64,000 nucleotides of DNA from Pseudooceanicola pacificus (GCF_009789075.1 NZ_WNXQ01000010.1:1-64000), one strand, 5' to 3'; shown: positions 43,973 through 53,362, counted from the first letter of the stretch. Program-made: numbers and translations. Notes: generated from the sequence alone by a model not told the origin.

Positions 43973-45559
43973 ATGGAAATTCCCGCAATGCTGGAAACCG
44001 GGCGCGCCGGGGCGGCCCCCGTGGCGGATGCGCCCTGCGGCGCGATCTCGGGGCTGAGGGTCGAGGGTGTGCAGCAGTACCTCGGCATCCCCTACGGCAC
44101 CGCCCGACGGTTCGAGACGGCAGAGCCCTGCCCGCCCTTCACCGCCCCCTACCGGGCCGAGGCGCGCGGCCCCCGCTGCCCGCAGATCCGCCGCATGGCG
44201 CAGGGCGACTGGCTGAACTTCCTCAACGATCCGACGCCGACGGGCGAGGACTGCCTGGTGCTGAACGTCTTTGCCCCCGACATCCCGGCCACGGGCAAGC
44301 GCCCGGTGATGGTCTGGCTGCACGGCGGCGGCTATATCTCGGGCTCGGGCGGCTCGCCGGGGGCGGACGGGTCGCATCTGGCGGCGCGGGGCGACGTCGT
44401 GGTTGTCAGCCTGAACCACCGGCTGAACGCCTTTGGCTTCACCTACCTGCCCGAAATCGTCCCGGGCCATACCGGCGTGAACACGGGCATGACCGATATC
44501 GTGCTGGCGCTGAAATGGGTGCGCGACAACGTCGCGGCCTTTGGCGGCGATCCCGGGAATGTCACCATCTTCGGCCAGTCGGGCGGCGGGTCCAAGGTGG
44601 CGATCCTGATGGCAATGCCCTCGGCCGAGGGGCTGTTTCATCGGGCCGTGGTGCAAAGCGCCTCCTCCCTGCTGCGCATGGCCACGCCCGAGCGCGCCAC
44701 CCGCTGCGCCCGCCTGCTGCTGGAGGAACTGGGCATCGACGATCCCACGCCCGAGGCGCTGTCGGCCGCCGATCCGGAAACCGTGCTGCAGGCCCGCCTG
44801 CGCGCCGTGGCCCGCAATGACGGCATCGACGATTTCCGCCCCGTGGTCGATCCGGGCACCCTGCCCGCCAACCCGTTCGAACCCGCCTCGCTGGCCCGTT
44901 CGGCCCATATCCCGCTGATGATCGGCACCTGCGAGGACGAAATGTCGTTCTTCCTGGCCGCTGCGGGTGTGGATTTCGACAGGATCGACATGGACATGGC
45001 CCGCGCCAGGTTTGCCGGGTTCAGCCGCGCCTCGCCCGACCTGGCGGGCGCCGTGCTGGACAATATCCGCGCCGGGCACCCTGACGAGCTGCCCTCGCAG
45101 ATCCTTGTCCGCGCCCTGTCGGAACAGATGTACCGCCGCAACGACCGCGAGGCGGCGGACCTGCGCACAGCCGCCGGCGGCGCGCCGGTGTGGACCTACC
45201 TCTTCCGCTGGAAGACCGCCGCGCTGGACGGGCATCTGAAGAGCCCGCACACCATGTGCATCCCCTTCATCTTCGGCTCGGTCGCGGCCGCGGCGCCGCT
45301 GCTTGGACGGCCCGAACAGGCGCGTGCCCTGGCCGACAGCGTGATGGACACATGGCTGGCCTTTGCCCGCACCGGCGACCCGAACCACGCCGGCCTGCCC
45401 GACTGGCCGGTGCACGAGACCACCACCCGCCCGACGATGATCTTTGACGACGAATGCCACGTTGCGATGGATCCGCTGCCCGAAACCCGCAAGGCGATCG
45501 CGGCCTGCCCGGCCTATTCCACCGATTCCGGCGCTGCAACCCTGGGCGCGGCAGTCTGA
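43973..45559 (+). CDS. Type-B carboxylesterase/lipase, first of two
   Basis: A protein of 528 residues of the alpha/beta hydrolase type-B carboxylesterase family, which hydrolyses esters to acid and alcohol. The oxyanion hole is VWLHGGGYISGSGG. The nucleophile Ser is in TIFGQSGGGSKVA. The acid Glu lies in MIGTCEDEMSFF, and the His in KSPHTMCIPFIFG. No signal peptide is evident, so it is probably cytosolic. The ATG at 43973 follows GGGAGGAAGACAG. A similar esterase is encoded at 53564. The gene has its own operator and converges with the CoA-transferase gene, with a strong hairpin between. Confidence 0.9.
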   Translation: MEIPAMLETGRAGAAPVADAPCGAISGLRVEGVQQYLGIPYGTARRFETAEPCPPFTAPYRAEARGPRCPQIRRMAQGDWLNFLNDPTPTGEDCLVLNVFAPDIPATGKRPVMVWLHGGGYISGSGGSPGADGSHLAARGDVVVVSLNHRLNAFGFTYLPEIVPGHTGVNTGMTDIVLALKWVRDNVAAFGGDPGNVTIFGQSGGGSKVAILMAMPSAEGLFHRAVVQSASSLLRMATPERATRCARLLLEELGIDDPTPEALSAADPETVLQARLRAVARNDGIDDFRPVVDPGTLPANPFEPASLARSAHIPLMIGTCEDEMSFFLAAAGVDFDRIDMDMARARFAGFSRASPDLAGAVLDNIRAGHPDELPSQILVRALSEQMYRRNDREAADLRTAAGGAPVWTYLFRWKTAALDGHLKSPHTMCIPFIFGSVAAAAPLLGRPEQARALADSVMDTWLAFARTGDPNHAGLPDWPVHETTTRPTMIFDDECHVAMDPLPETRKAIAACPAYSTDSGAATLGAAV

Positions 45560-45568
45560 AACCCATCC

Positions 45569-45595
45569 GCCGCGCCGGGCCAGACCCGGCGCGGC
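45569..45595. terminator. Perfect 11-bp hairpin between convergent genes
   Basis: GCCGCGCCGGG pairs fully with CCCGGCGCGGC around CCAGA. It lies between the stops of the esterase and CoA-transferase genes and probably terminates both. Confidence 0.55.
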
Positions 45596-45605
45596 AAAGC
45601 CGTCT

Positions 45606-46823
45606 CTACTCCTGCGCCTTGCGCTCTGGCAGCACCTCGTCCTGGTCGGCGCCAAGCGCGCGCGAGGGCCAGCGGATCGTCCGCTCCAGCCCCTCGTAGA
45701 TGATCGGAGAGGTCGGCAGCACCAGCCTGCCGAACAGCGGGTGGTCGACCTCGACCAGCGCGCCGCGGGCATGCAGATGCTCGTCGCGCATCACCTCGGC
45801 GATCTCGCGCACAGGGGCGCAGGGCACACCGGCGGCGGCAAGGCCGCGAAACAGCTCTTCCTTGGGGCGGTCGCGGGTCCAGCTTTCGATCAGGGCGTCG
45901 ACCTCGTCCATATGCACCACCCGGTCGTACATGGTGGCAAAGCGGGGATCGGTCGCGGCCCAGGCCTGTCCGAACCATGTCACCAGACGGTCCCACTGCT
46001 GGTTGTTGTTGGCCAGGATCGCCAGCCAGCCGTCCGACGCCGGATAGACATTGTAGGGGCAGATCGACAGGCCGCCATGCCGGTTGCCGGTGCGCTCGTC
46101 CGGCTTGCCGCCGCCCTCGCCCCCGGTCAGCCCGATGTTGGACGCCAGGGCGGGGTAGATCGCCTCGAACATCGACACTTCGACGGTGCGGGCGCGGCCG
46201 GTCCGCTCGCGTTCCAGCAGGGCGGTCATCACCCCGGCGTAGAGATGCGTTCCGGCGTTGAAATCGCAGATCGCCGGGCCGGCCTTGACCGGGGCCTGAT
46301 CGGGAAAACCCGTCACGCTCATCACCCCCGACATCGCCTGTACCGCCAGATCCATCGCGGGATAGACACTGTATGGCCCGCTGGTGCCGTAGCCCGACGA
46401 GGCCGCATAGACCAGCCGGGGGTTCAGTTCGCGTAGATGCTCCACCGGAAAGCCGAGCCGGGCCATCACGCCCGGGCGGAAATTCTCGATCAGCACATCG
46501 GCGGTGCGGATCAGTTCCTCCAGCCCCGCCTTGCCCTCGGCGGTCTTGAGGTCGAGCATCACGAATTTCTTGCCCGAATTCAGCATCGCATGGGGGATAT
46601 GCACCCCGCCCCCGTCGCGCTGGCGGCGGCGGGTGTGTTCGCCCCCGGGCGGTTCGACCTTGATCACATCGGCCCCGGCCTGGGCCATCAGAAAGGTGGC
46701 ATAGGGGCCGTTATAGATCTGCGTCAGGTCGATGACGCGGATGCCGCTCAGCGGGCCTTCAGGCGCCCCCGGGGAAGACGGGGCGCCGTCGCGTCCGGGG
46801 CCGGTCTGGTCGAACAGGGTCAC
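45606..46823 (-). CDS. Family III CoA-transferase (CaiB/BaiF type), first of two
   Basis: A protein of 405 residues. Recognised by LSGIRVIDLTQIYNGPYATF, the AGADVIKVEPPGGEHTR block with its GGE turn, the LIENFRPGVMARLG helix and the EVSMFEAI stretch. The Asp used as the acyl carrier in this family is likely that in YPAMDLAVQAMSG. These enzymes move CoA between carboxylic acids, activating the substrate acid without ATP. The GTG start at 46823 is chosen because GGCGGAGGCATC precedes it and the operator then lies just outside the gene. A longer ATG start at 46877 would place the operator inside the coding region. Confidence 0.87.
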   Translation of the reverse strand: MTLFDQTGPGRDGAPSSPGAPEGPLSGIRVIDLTQIYNGPYATFLMAQAGADVIKVEPPGGEHTRRRQRDGGGVHIPHAMLNSGKKFVMLDLKTAEGKAGLEELIRTADVLIENFRPGVMARLGFPVEHLRELNPRLVYAASSGYGTSGPYSVYPAMDLAVQAMSGVMSVTGFPDQAPVKAGPAICDFNAGTHLYAGVMTALLERERTGRARTVEVSMFEAIYPALASNIGLTGGEGGGKPDERTGNRHGGLSICPYNVYPASDGWLAILANNNQQWDRLVTWFGQAWAATDPRFATMYDRVVHMDEVDALIESWTRDRPKEELFRGLAAAGVPCAPVREIAEVMRDEHLHARGALVEVDHPLFGRLVLPTSPIIYEGLERTIRWPSRALGADQDEVLPERKAQE

Positions 46824-46856
46824 GATGCCTCCGCCATGTCTCTCAGCGCATTGCCC

Positions 46857-46866
46857 TGGAATACCG
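46857..46866. promoter_or_regulatory. GntR-type palindrome, site G3
   Basis: TGGAATACCG matches the cluster motif. It lies 34 bp before the GTG start of the first CoA-transferase gene. Confidence 0.5.
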
Positions 46867-47136
46867 TTCCGCAGCACGGCGCGCCAGATCGCCGCCGCGC
46901 ATCACACGGATGCAGAGGCGGGTCATCCCCCGGCGGGTCGCAGAAAAGATGCGCCGGACCGCAGGAAAACGAATTTGTGGCATCCGGTTGGCTGACCTAG
47001 CCTTGGCTCTGGATCGCGTCGGACCCGTGAGACGCGCCTTCGGGCGGGGTCTGACGCTCCGCCCGGACCCGGGCGGCCTGACGCCGGGGTCCTCTCCCTT
47101 GAGCCGCCCGCTCTTCAGTGGATGCGGTTCATTCCA

Positions 47137-47163
47137 CCGGTCCCGTCCCTGAAACGGGGCCGG
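47137..47163 (-). terminator. Hairpin downstream of the alpha/beta hydrolase gene
   Basis: CCGGTCCCGT pairs with ACGGGGCCGG (one T-G wobble) across a 7-base loop. It lies just after the hydrolase stop codon (47186) and lacks a U-run. Confidence 0.35.
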
Positions 47164-47185
47164 TGCGACCCCGCGGGCCCGGCGG

Positions 47186-48034
47186 TCACCGGTTCAGAAA
47201 GCCCGTGAGCAGCGGATTGACCCGGTCGGCGGCCTCGTAGATCAGCCAATGGCCGGTGTCCGGCAGGTAATGCACCTCGGCATCGGGCCTGAGCTCGCGC
47301 AGCAGCTTGCCGCGTTCGGTGGGCGGACGGGCCAGCATGAAGGCATCGCATTCCCCCCAGAAGGCCGCGACCTCTCCGCTGAAACCCGGCAGCACGTCCA
47401 GCAGGTTGACGCCCCGGTTCATGTCCCGCGCCCGCAGACGCGACAGCATGGTATTCTCGTGCTGGATGCGCAGGGCCAGGTCGTCGATCCGGTCCTGGTC
47501 CGCGATCATGATCGAATTCAGGTTGAACCTGTGGGTTTCGACCAGCTCCTCGCCCTGCAGCCCGCGCACCTTGCGCATCGGCGGCATGGCGGGCTTACCG
47601 AACCCCGCCGCCGCGCAGAGCGCCACCCGCCGCTGCCGCCCGGGATGCACGAACAGCAGCTGGCTGGTGATCGACCCGCCGTAAGAAAAGGCGGCGATGT
47701 CATAGGTCATGGGGCCGCCCATCACCTCGTCCAGCCCGGCGGCGACGTCCCGCCCCATTTCCTCGAAATTCACCGGCTCGGCCGGGTAGTCGGACAGGCC
47801 GAACCCGGGCAGGTCGGGCGCGATCACCCGGCGGGTCGCCGCGAAGGGTCCGATCTGGCGCACCCAGTGCTTCCACGAGCCGGACCCGCCATGCAGCAGC
47901 ACCAGCGGCATGCCCTCGCCCCACATCCGCCACGAGATCCGGCGGCCGTCATGGCTGGTGAAGACATGTTCGCTGCAGCGGTCCAGATCGTCCAGGACCG
48001 GGTCGGGCATGGAGAGGCGGGCAGGTATGTTCAT
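47186..48034 (-). CDS. Alpha/beta hydrolase
   Basis: A protein of 282 residues of the alpha/beta hydrolase fold. The oxyanion region is VLLHGGSGSWKHW. The nucleophile is the Ser in DIAAFSYGGSIT, the acid is probably in AFWGECDAFM, and the His is in LPDTGHWLIYE. Similar enzymes hydrolyse C-C bonds of ring-cleavage products or esters and lactones. No ring-cleavage dioxygenase is present, so ester or lactone hydrolysis is more likely (inference). The ATG at 48034 has GCGAAAGGAGACCCG upstream, a strong ribosome site. A GntR-type site lies 45 bp upstream. The gene is divergent from the LysR gene. Confidence 0.87.
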   Translation of the reverse strand: MNIPARLSMPDPVLDDLDRCSEHVFTSHDGRRISWRMWGEGMPLVLLHGGSGSWKHWVRQIGPFAATRRVIAPDLPGFGLSDYPAEPVNFEEMGRDVAAGLDEVMGGPMTYDIAAFSYGGSITSQLLFVHPGRQRRVALCAAAGFGKPAMPPMRKVRGLQGEELVETHRFNLNSIMIADQDRIDDLALRIQHENTMLSRLRARDMNRGVNLLDVLPGFSGEVAAFWGECDAFMLARPPTERGKLLRELRPDAEVHYLPDTGHWLIYEAADRVNPLLTGFLNR

Positions 48035-48078
48035 CGGGTCTCCTTTCGCTACGGTCACCTGGGTCAGGGCCGTTGATT

Positions 48079-48088
48079 TGGTATACCG
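48079..48088. promoter_or_regulatory. GntR-type palindrome, site G4
   Basis: TGGTATACCG with the core GGTATACC palindrome. It lies 45 bp before the alpha/beta hydrolase gene and 94 bp before the divergent LysR gene. Confidence 0.6.
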
Positions 48089-48181
48089 TCCCGCGTTAGG
48101 CTGGGAAACACCGCGCCGCTATCAATAGGCGAAGCATTTTTCGTATGTGCCGCGCAGGCAGGCTCCGTCAGGGAGGAGACT

Positions 48182-49138
48182 ATGCGTCAGTTGCCGCCAC
48201 TGAACTCGATCAAGGGGTTCGAGGCCGTCGTCCGGCTGGGCAATTACAACAACGCCGCCGCCGAGCTGGGGGTCACCCACGGCGCCGTCAGCCGCCAGGT
48301 CCGCGTGCTGGAGGAATTCTTTGGCTGCAAGCTGTTCCAGACCAACGGGCGCCAACTGGTGCCCACGGAACTGGCCCGCTACTACGCCACCGAATGCAGC
48401 GGCGCGCTGGACCGGATCGCACAGGCCACCTCGCGCCTGCGGGAACCGGCGGCGGCGCGGCTGGTCAGGGTCAGCGGCACACCGTCGATGACGATGCACT
48501 GGCTGGTCCCCCGGCTGGGCGAGTTCCAGAAGCGCCACCCGGCGGTCGAGGTCAGCCTCGCCGCCTCGCGCGAGCCGATCGACCAGCTTGTCACCAGCAA
48601 CGACATCATCCTGCGGCGCACCCCGCTGCAGCGGGACGGGTTCGAATGCCGCGCCCTGTTCCGCGACCGCCGGGTGCTGGTCTGCACGCCCGAACTGGTC
48701 GAACGCGCGGGGTTGAAGGACCCCTCCGACGTGCTGGACCAGACGCTGCTGATCGGCGACGGGCGGCGCCAGGCCGGCGTCTGGGACGACTGGATCCGCG
48801 CCCGGGGCCTCAACATGCCGAAATCGGCCAAGCGGATGAAATTCGACCATGTCTTCGTGCTGATCGAGGCGGTGCTCAAGGGCCTTGGCCTGGCCCTGCT
48901 GAGCCACGAGCTGATGGAACAGCACCTGCGCAGCGGCCGCCTGGTCGAGCCGTTCCCCGGGCTCGACCTGCCCTATCCGAACCTCTACGCGCTCTACCCC
49001 TCGGGCAACCGGGGGTCGGTCAGCGTGCGGGCCTTCCTGCGCTGGCTGATCCAGGAGGGCGAGAAGATCTCGGGGCCATTCGCGCAGGCCGATCCCTTCG
49101 ACGCCGAATTCGACCGGAGAGAGCTGGCCCTGCGCTAG
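48182..49138 (+). CDS. LysR-family transcriptional regulator (GcvA-like)
   Basis: A protein of 318 residues. The N-terminal helix-turn-helix is seen in KGFEAVVRLGNYNNAAAELG and HGAVSRQVRVLEEFFG. The C-terminal region is the substrate-binding domain with two lobes (VRVSGTPSMTMHWLVPRLGE, then GLGLALLSHELM). The layout resembles GcvA-like regulators. LysR proteins normally activate a divergent neighbour in response to a metabolite. The divergent neighbour here is the alpha/beta hydrolase gene, so it may control that gene. Its own ligand is unknown. Confidence 0.92.
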   Translation: MRQLPPLNSIKGFEAVVRLGNYNNAAAELGVTHGAVSRQVRVLEEFFGCKLFQTNGRQLVPTELARYYATECSGALDRIAQATSRLREPAAARLVRVSGTPSMTMHWLVPRLGEFQKRHPAVEVSLAASREPIDQLVTSNDIILRRTPLQRDGFECRALFRDRRVLVCTPELVERAGLKDPSDVLDQTLLIGDGRRQAGVWDDWIRARGLNMPKSAKRMKFDHVFVLIEAVLKGLGLALLSHELMEQHLRSGRLVEPFPGLDLPYPNLYALYPSGNRGSVSVRAFLRWLIQEGEKISGPFAQADPFDAEFDRRELALR

Positions 49139-49148
49139 GGTCGGCCCG

Positions 49149-49922
49149 TCAGTGTCCCTTGAACCCGGGCCTGCGCCGTTCGTTCATCGCGGCCACGCCT
49201 TCCTTGAAGTCATGGGTCGGGCGCAGCAGGCTCTGCTCGAAGGCCTCGTTATAGGTCGCCTTGCGGAACGCCTCCAGCATCCCCTCGCGCAGGGTGCGGC
49301 GGGTGGCAACCAGCGACAGCGGGGCGGACACGGCGATTTCGTCCGCGACCTGCTGCGCCTTGGCGCGCACCTCGTCCTGCGGGACCAGCCAGTCGATGAG
49401 GCCCATCTGCAACGCATCCTCGCCCCCGACACGTTCGCCCGTCAGATGCATCCAGGTCGCCTTTTGCGGGCCGACCAGCCGTTCCAGCGTGTAGGTCGTG
49501 CCGAAACCGGGGTGATAGCCCTGCCGCGCGAAATTGGCCGAGAACCGCGCCTCGGGGCAGCCGACGCGGAAATCGGCGGTCAGCGCCAGCCCGATCCCGG
49601 CCCCGACAGCGGCCCCCTGCACGGCGGCAACCACCGGCTTGGCATTCGACATCAGGCGGTGCGCTTCCTGGTACAGATGGCGCGTCGCCTCCTGCGTGAT
49701 CGAGTCGCCGTCGTCCTTCACCCGCTGGGCCAGGTTCGCCCCGGCCGAGAAATGCTTGCCGTCCGAACACAGCACGATGCAGCGGATCGCCATGTCGGCG
49801 TCCAGTTCGTCATAGGCATCCGCGATTTCGGCAATCAGCTGGATGTCGACGAAGTTGTTCGGGCCGCGCCGCAGCTCGACCGTGGCGACGCTGCCGTCGC
49901 GGGTAATCTCGATGTCGCTCAT
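49149..49922 (-). CDS. Crotonase-fold enzyme (enoyl-CoA hydratase/isomerase family), atypical
   Basis: A protein of 257 residues. The CoA-binding segment is CSDGKHFSAGANLAQRV. The oxyanion-hole region is QGAAVGAGIGLALTADFRVG. In rat enoyl-CoA hydratase the catalytic Glu144 (in GGCELAMM) and Glu164 (in QPEI) carry out hydration. By gapless alignment the same positions here hold Gly (GAGIGLAL) and Phe (SANFARQGYH), so both are missing. A simple hydratase reaction is therefore unlikely, and an isomerase, hydrolase or other crotonase reaction is more probable. It precedes the acyl-CoA dehydrogenase gene and lies in the catabolic cluster. Confidence 0.82.
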   Translation of the reverse strand: MSDIEITRDGSVATVELRRGPNNFVDIQLIAEIADAYDELDADMAIRCIVLCSDGKHFSAGANLAQRVKDDGDSITQEATRHLYQEAHRLMSNAKPVVAAVQGAAVGAGIGLALTADFRVGCPEARFSANFARQGYHPGFGTTYTLERLVGPQKATWMHLTGERVGGEDALQMGLIDWLVPQDEVRAKAQQVADEIAVSAPLSLVATRRTLREGMLEAFRKATYNEAFEQSLLRPTHDFKEGVAAMNERRRPGFKGH

Positions 49923-49944
49923 TCTGTCCTCCCAGGGGCGTCGT

Positions 49945-51123
49945 TCAGACCAGCCCCGGGATGCGATCCTGCAGGGCGTGGCGCGCGATGAGCATACGGT
50001 GAACCTCGCTCGGGCCCTCGTAAACCCGCATCAATCGCACATGGTTGGCCATCATCTGCAAGGGCAGCTCCTTGGTCATGCCCATTGCGCCAAAGGCCTG
50101 CATCGCCTTGTCGATGGTGTCCCAGGCCAGTTCGGTGCCTGCCAGCTTGATCATGGAACACTCCGTCCGGGCCTGCTGGCCGGCGTCGATCTTGGCGGCG
50201 GTGTTGTACATCATCAGCCGCAGCCCGTGCAGGCGCGTCTCGGCATCGGCGATCCACCACTGGATGGACTGGCGGTTGGACAGGTAATCGCCAAAGGTCT
50301 TACGCTGCTTGACCCATTCCTTCATCATGTCCAGCGCGCGCCGGGTCTTGCCCGCGCACCATGCGGCCATCTGCACCCGGCGCACCGACAGGCGCAGCTG
50401 CATCGGGCCATAGCCGTTGCCCAGCTCGCCCAGCAGGGCATCGGCGGGCAGGCGCAGGTCCTCGATGGCGATCTCGTAGGTGTAGCGCCCGCCCAGCATG
50501 GGGATCCGGCGCTGCACGTTGAACCCGGGCGTGTCCTTGTCCACCAGAAAGGCCGAGATGCCGCCCCGCGCGCCCTTCTCTGGGTCGGTCGAGGCCATGA
50601 GGATGGTGAAATCGGCATAGCCCGCCTTGCCGATCCAGATCTTGCGGCCGTTGATCACCCATTCGTTGCCGTCCATCACGGCGCGGGTCTTCATCGCCGC
50701 CGGATCGCCGCCGCCGCCGGGTTCCGAGATCGCCATCGCGCTGATCGCCTCGGACCGGGCATAGGGTTCCAGATACTTCACCTTCTGATCGGGCGAACAG
50801 GTCTGCATCAGCATCCGCAGGTTCGGACTGTCGGGCGGGAAGTAGTAGTCGACACAGGTTTGCGACATCTCTTCCCAGACGCCGATCATCGACACCGCGT
50901 CCAGGTCCGATCCGCCGTATTCCTCGGGCCCGTCCAGCGCATAGAGCCCCAGCTCGCGCGCCTTGGCATCCAGCGCGGCGCGTTCCTCGGGCGCGATGGC
51001 CATGCCGCCGCCCTCGGCCTCGCGCTTCAGGACAACGGGTTCCAGCGGCAGGACATTGTCGCGCATGAAGTTGCGGACCAGATCCTTGAGCATCTGCTGT
51101 TCTTCGGTCAGTGAAAAATCCAT
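49945..51123 (-). CDS. Acyl-CoA dehydrogenase
   Basis: A protein of 392 residues of usual length. FAD-binding and substrate motifs are seen in ISAMAISEPGGGGDPAAMKT and in INGRKIWIGKAG. The catalytic Glu of the MCAD type is present in MRVYEGPSEVHRMLI near the C-terminus. It catalyses alpha,beta-desaturation of an acyl-CoA and passes electrons to ETF. It is read between the acyl-CoA synthetase gene (9-bp gap) and the crotonase gene (22-bp gap), so the three probably form one operon. Confidence 0.93.
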   Translation of the reverse strand: MDFSLTEEQQMLKDLVRNFMRDNVLPLEPVVLKREAEGGGMAIAPEERAALDAKARELGLYALDGPEEYGGSDLDAVSMIGVWEEMSQTCVDYYFPPDSPNLRMLMQTCSPDQKVKYLEPYARSEAISAMAISEPGGGGDPAAMKTRAVMDGNEWVINGRKIWIGKAGYADFTILMASTDPEKGARGGISAFLVDKDTPGFNVQRRIPMLGGRYTYEIAIEDLRLPADALLGELGNGYGPMQLRLSVRRVQMAAWCAGKTRRALDMMKEWVKQRKTFGDYLSNRQSIQWWIADAETRLHGLRLMMYNTAAKIDAGQQARTECSMIKLAGTELAWDTIDKAMQAFGAMGMTKELPLQMMANHVRLMRVYEGPSEVHRMLIARHALQDRIPGLV

Positions 51124-51132
51124 GGCCTTGTC

Positions 51133-53262
51133 CTAATCCCTGAAGATGACGACGGCGTCGGCGACGCTGATGCCCGACCCGTCGGAGTGCAGGATCACCG
51201 GGTTGAATTCCATCTCGGCGATGATGTCCCGCCCGGCCGCCGCCGCATGGCTGATGCGCGAGATCAGCGCTGCCGCCGGGGCCAGGTCGATCGGCGCGGC
51301 GCCCCGGAACCCGTCGAAGAGCGGCGCGGATTTCAGCCCGCGCAGCAGCGCCTCGGCCCGGGCGGGGCCGAAGGGGGCGGGGTAATGCACCACGTCGCCG
51401 AAAAGTTCGACCGACACGCCCCCCGCGCCCAGCATCACGATAGGACCAAAGGTCGCGTCATTGACCACGCCGACCACCAGCTCCACACCCCGGGGCGCCA
51501 TCTTCTGCACCAGCACCCCGTCGACCCGCGCCGCGGGCGCATGCACCGCCGTGTTCGAGACGATGTTGCCAAAGGCTGCCCTGACCGCCGCGGCGTCGGG
51601 CAGGTTCACGCGAACGCCGCCGACCTCGGTCTTGTGCAGGATGTCGGGGGACTGGATCTTGAGCACAACCGGATAGCCCATGCCCTCGGCCGCCGCGATG
51701 GCCGCATCGGGCGTGTCGGCCAGAACGTCGCCCGCGCCACCCAGCCCATAGCCCGACAGCCAGCGCCGCGCTTCGTATTCGCTCAGCACCCGGGCGCCGG
51801 GGGGCCGGGTCAGCACCGGCCCGGGATCGCCCGCATCATCCGCCGGGGCGCGCAGGTGATCGGCGTAATCGGCCAGTTTCGACAGGCCCAGCCCGACATG
51901 GCGCGCGTCGGTCGACAGCACGCTGCCGCCCTGCGCCGCCGTGTGCTTGGCGTGTTTGGACGCCAGCGTATAGGTCCAGGCCAGCATCGGCAGGGCGCCC
52001 CGTTCCAGGATCGCCTTGATCCGCCCGGGTTCCAGCGAGACCGACTTTTCCCGCGCGGCCGAGACGATGGCGACCAGCATGTCGACCTCGCCGCTGGCCT
52101 CCATCATCTCGCAGATCTCGGCCGAGACGGGCCCCGTGCTCTGGCCCTGCGCCGTGGTGTCGACCGGGTTCAGCGCCGAGGCATGCGGCGGCACCAGCGT
52201 TTCGATCCGGGCCTGCAGCGCGGGCGACAGCTCGGGCACCGACAGGCCGAAATCGCTGAAGATATCCGCCGCCGCCGTGCCGCCCCCGCCCGAGGCGGTG
52301 ACGATGCCAACGCGCCGCCCGCGCGGCAGCGGGCAGGTGGCGACGGCTGCGGCGATGGCCACCGCCTCGTCCATGTCGGTCGCTTCGAGGATGCCGTATT
52401 TGCGGAACACCGCGCGATAGGCGGAATGCGTGCCGGTCAGCGCGGCGGTGTGCGAAGCCGCCGCCCGCGCGCCCGCATCCGAGCGGCCCAGCTTGCACAC
52501 GATCACCGGCTTGCCCGCCTCGGCCGCCGCCTTGGCGGCGCGGCAGAACCCGGCCCCGTCGCGGATCGTCTCGCAGAGCATCACGATGACCTGGGTGTCG
52601 GGGTCGCCGACCATCGCCCCCATGTAATCGGCGGCGGACAGGTCGGCCTCGTTCCCGGTCGACACCACATGGCTGAAGGTCAGCCCCAGGTTCCGCCCCC
52701 GGGTGAAGATGGCAAACCCCATGCCGCCGGATTGCGAGACGATGCCGATCCGCCGGTGCGGCGCCGCATGGGGCATGTCGTCATGGGGAAGTGTCTCTAT
52801 CACGGGGGAAAACGTCGCGCAGACATTGCCGACACCGTTCCAGAACCCCTCGCTGTTCGGCCCCGCGATGCGGATGCCGGTGCGGCGCGCGGTGTCCAGG
52901 ATACGGGCCTGCAACTCGGTTGCCGCGCCGCCCTCCTCGGCGAAACCGGACGAGATGATCATCACGGTCTTCGCCCCGGCGGCGGCGCAGTCCTCGACCG
53001 CGTCGGGCACGTATTTCGCCGGCACCGCCACCACCGCCAGGTCGATCGGGGCCTTCACATCGGTGATCCGGGCGTGGCAGGGATAGCCGCCGATCTCGGC
53101 CTCGCGGCTGCTGATCGGGTAGAGCTTGCCGGTATACCCGGTGGTGCGGGTGAAGGCGAACAGCCGCCCGCGCAGTTTTGTCAGATCCGAAGTCGCGCCG
53201 ACAAAGGCCATCGACTCGGGCCAGAAAAACCGCTCTGTCAGCGGCGGTTGTTGTACGGTCAT
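51133..53262 (-). CDS. ADP-forming acyl-CoA synthetase (acetate-CoA ligase family)
   Basis: A protein of 709 residues. The N-terminal CoA-binding domain starts near ESMAFVGATSDLTKLRGRLF, and the phospho-His region is SQSGGMGFAIF. An ATP-grasp domain with GYPVVLKIQSPDILHKTEVG follows. Such enzymes make acyl-CoA with ATP, giving ADP rather than AMP; they occur with acids such as acetate, propionate or aromatic and alicyclic acids. Start chosen at the ATG 53262, preceded by GGGGGGAGATC. It heads the operon with the acyl-CoA dehydrogenase and crotonase genes. Both operator types lie upstream. Confidence 0.88.
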   Translation of the reverse strand: MTVQQPPLTERFFWPESMAFVGATSDLTKLRGRLFAFTRTTGYTGKLYPISSREAEIGGYPCHARITDVKAPIDLAVVAVPAKYVPDAVEDCAAAGAKTVMIISSGFAEEGGAATELQARILDTARRTGIRIAGPNSEGFWNGVGNVCATFSPVIETLPHDDMPHAAPHRRIGIVSQSGGMGFAIFTRGRNLGLTFSHVVSTGNEADLSAADYMGAMVGDPDTQVIVMLCETIRDGAGFCRAAKAAAEAGKPVIVCKLGRSDAGARAAASHTAALTGTHSAYRAVFRKYGILEATDMDEAVAIAAAVATCPLPRGRRVGIVTASGGGGTAAADIFSDFGLSVPELSPALQARIETLVPPHASALNPVDTTAQGQSTGPVSAEICEMMEASGEVDMLVAIVSAAREKSVSLEPGRIKAILERGALPMLAWTYTLASKHAKHTAAQGGSVLSTDARHVGLGLSKLADYADHLRAPADDAGDPGPVLTRPPGARVLSEYEARRWLSGYGLGGAGDVLADTPDAAIAAAEGMGYPVVLKIQSPDILHKTEVGGVRVNLPDAAAVRAAFGNIVSNTAVHAPAARVDGVLVQKMAPRGVELVVGVVNDATFGPIVMLGAGGVSVELFGDVVHYPAPFGPARAEALLRGLKSAPLFDGFRGAAPIDLAPAAALISRISHAAAAGRDIIAEMEFNPVILHSDGSGISVADAVVIFRD

Positions 53263-53327
53263 GATCTCCCCCCGGGCCTCCCTGCCACTGGGCATCGCTC
53301 CGATCCGGCCACACCTCCCCGCGCGCC

Positions 53328-53343
53328 AAATGGTATGCCATTT
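53328..53343. promoter_or_regulatory. GntR-type palindrome, site G5
   Basis: AAATGGTATGCCATTT is palindromic except at its centre. It lies 66 bp before the acyl-CoA synthetase gene. Confidence 0.65.
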
Positions 53344-53362
53344 TGGATCTGTTAGCGGCGTT

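Larger units (their letters stand above)
46824..47185. other. Intergenic region with operator and hairpin, no gene
   Basis: About 360 bases upstream of the first CoA-transferase gene and downstream of the alpha/beta hydrolase gene. It contains a GntR-type site (46857-46866) and a hairpin (47137-47163). Open frames here lack supporting signals. Confidence 0.5.
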
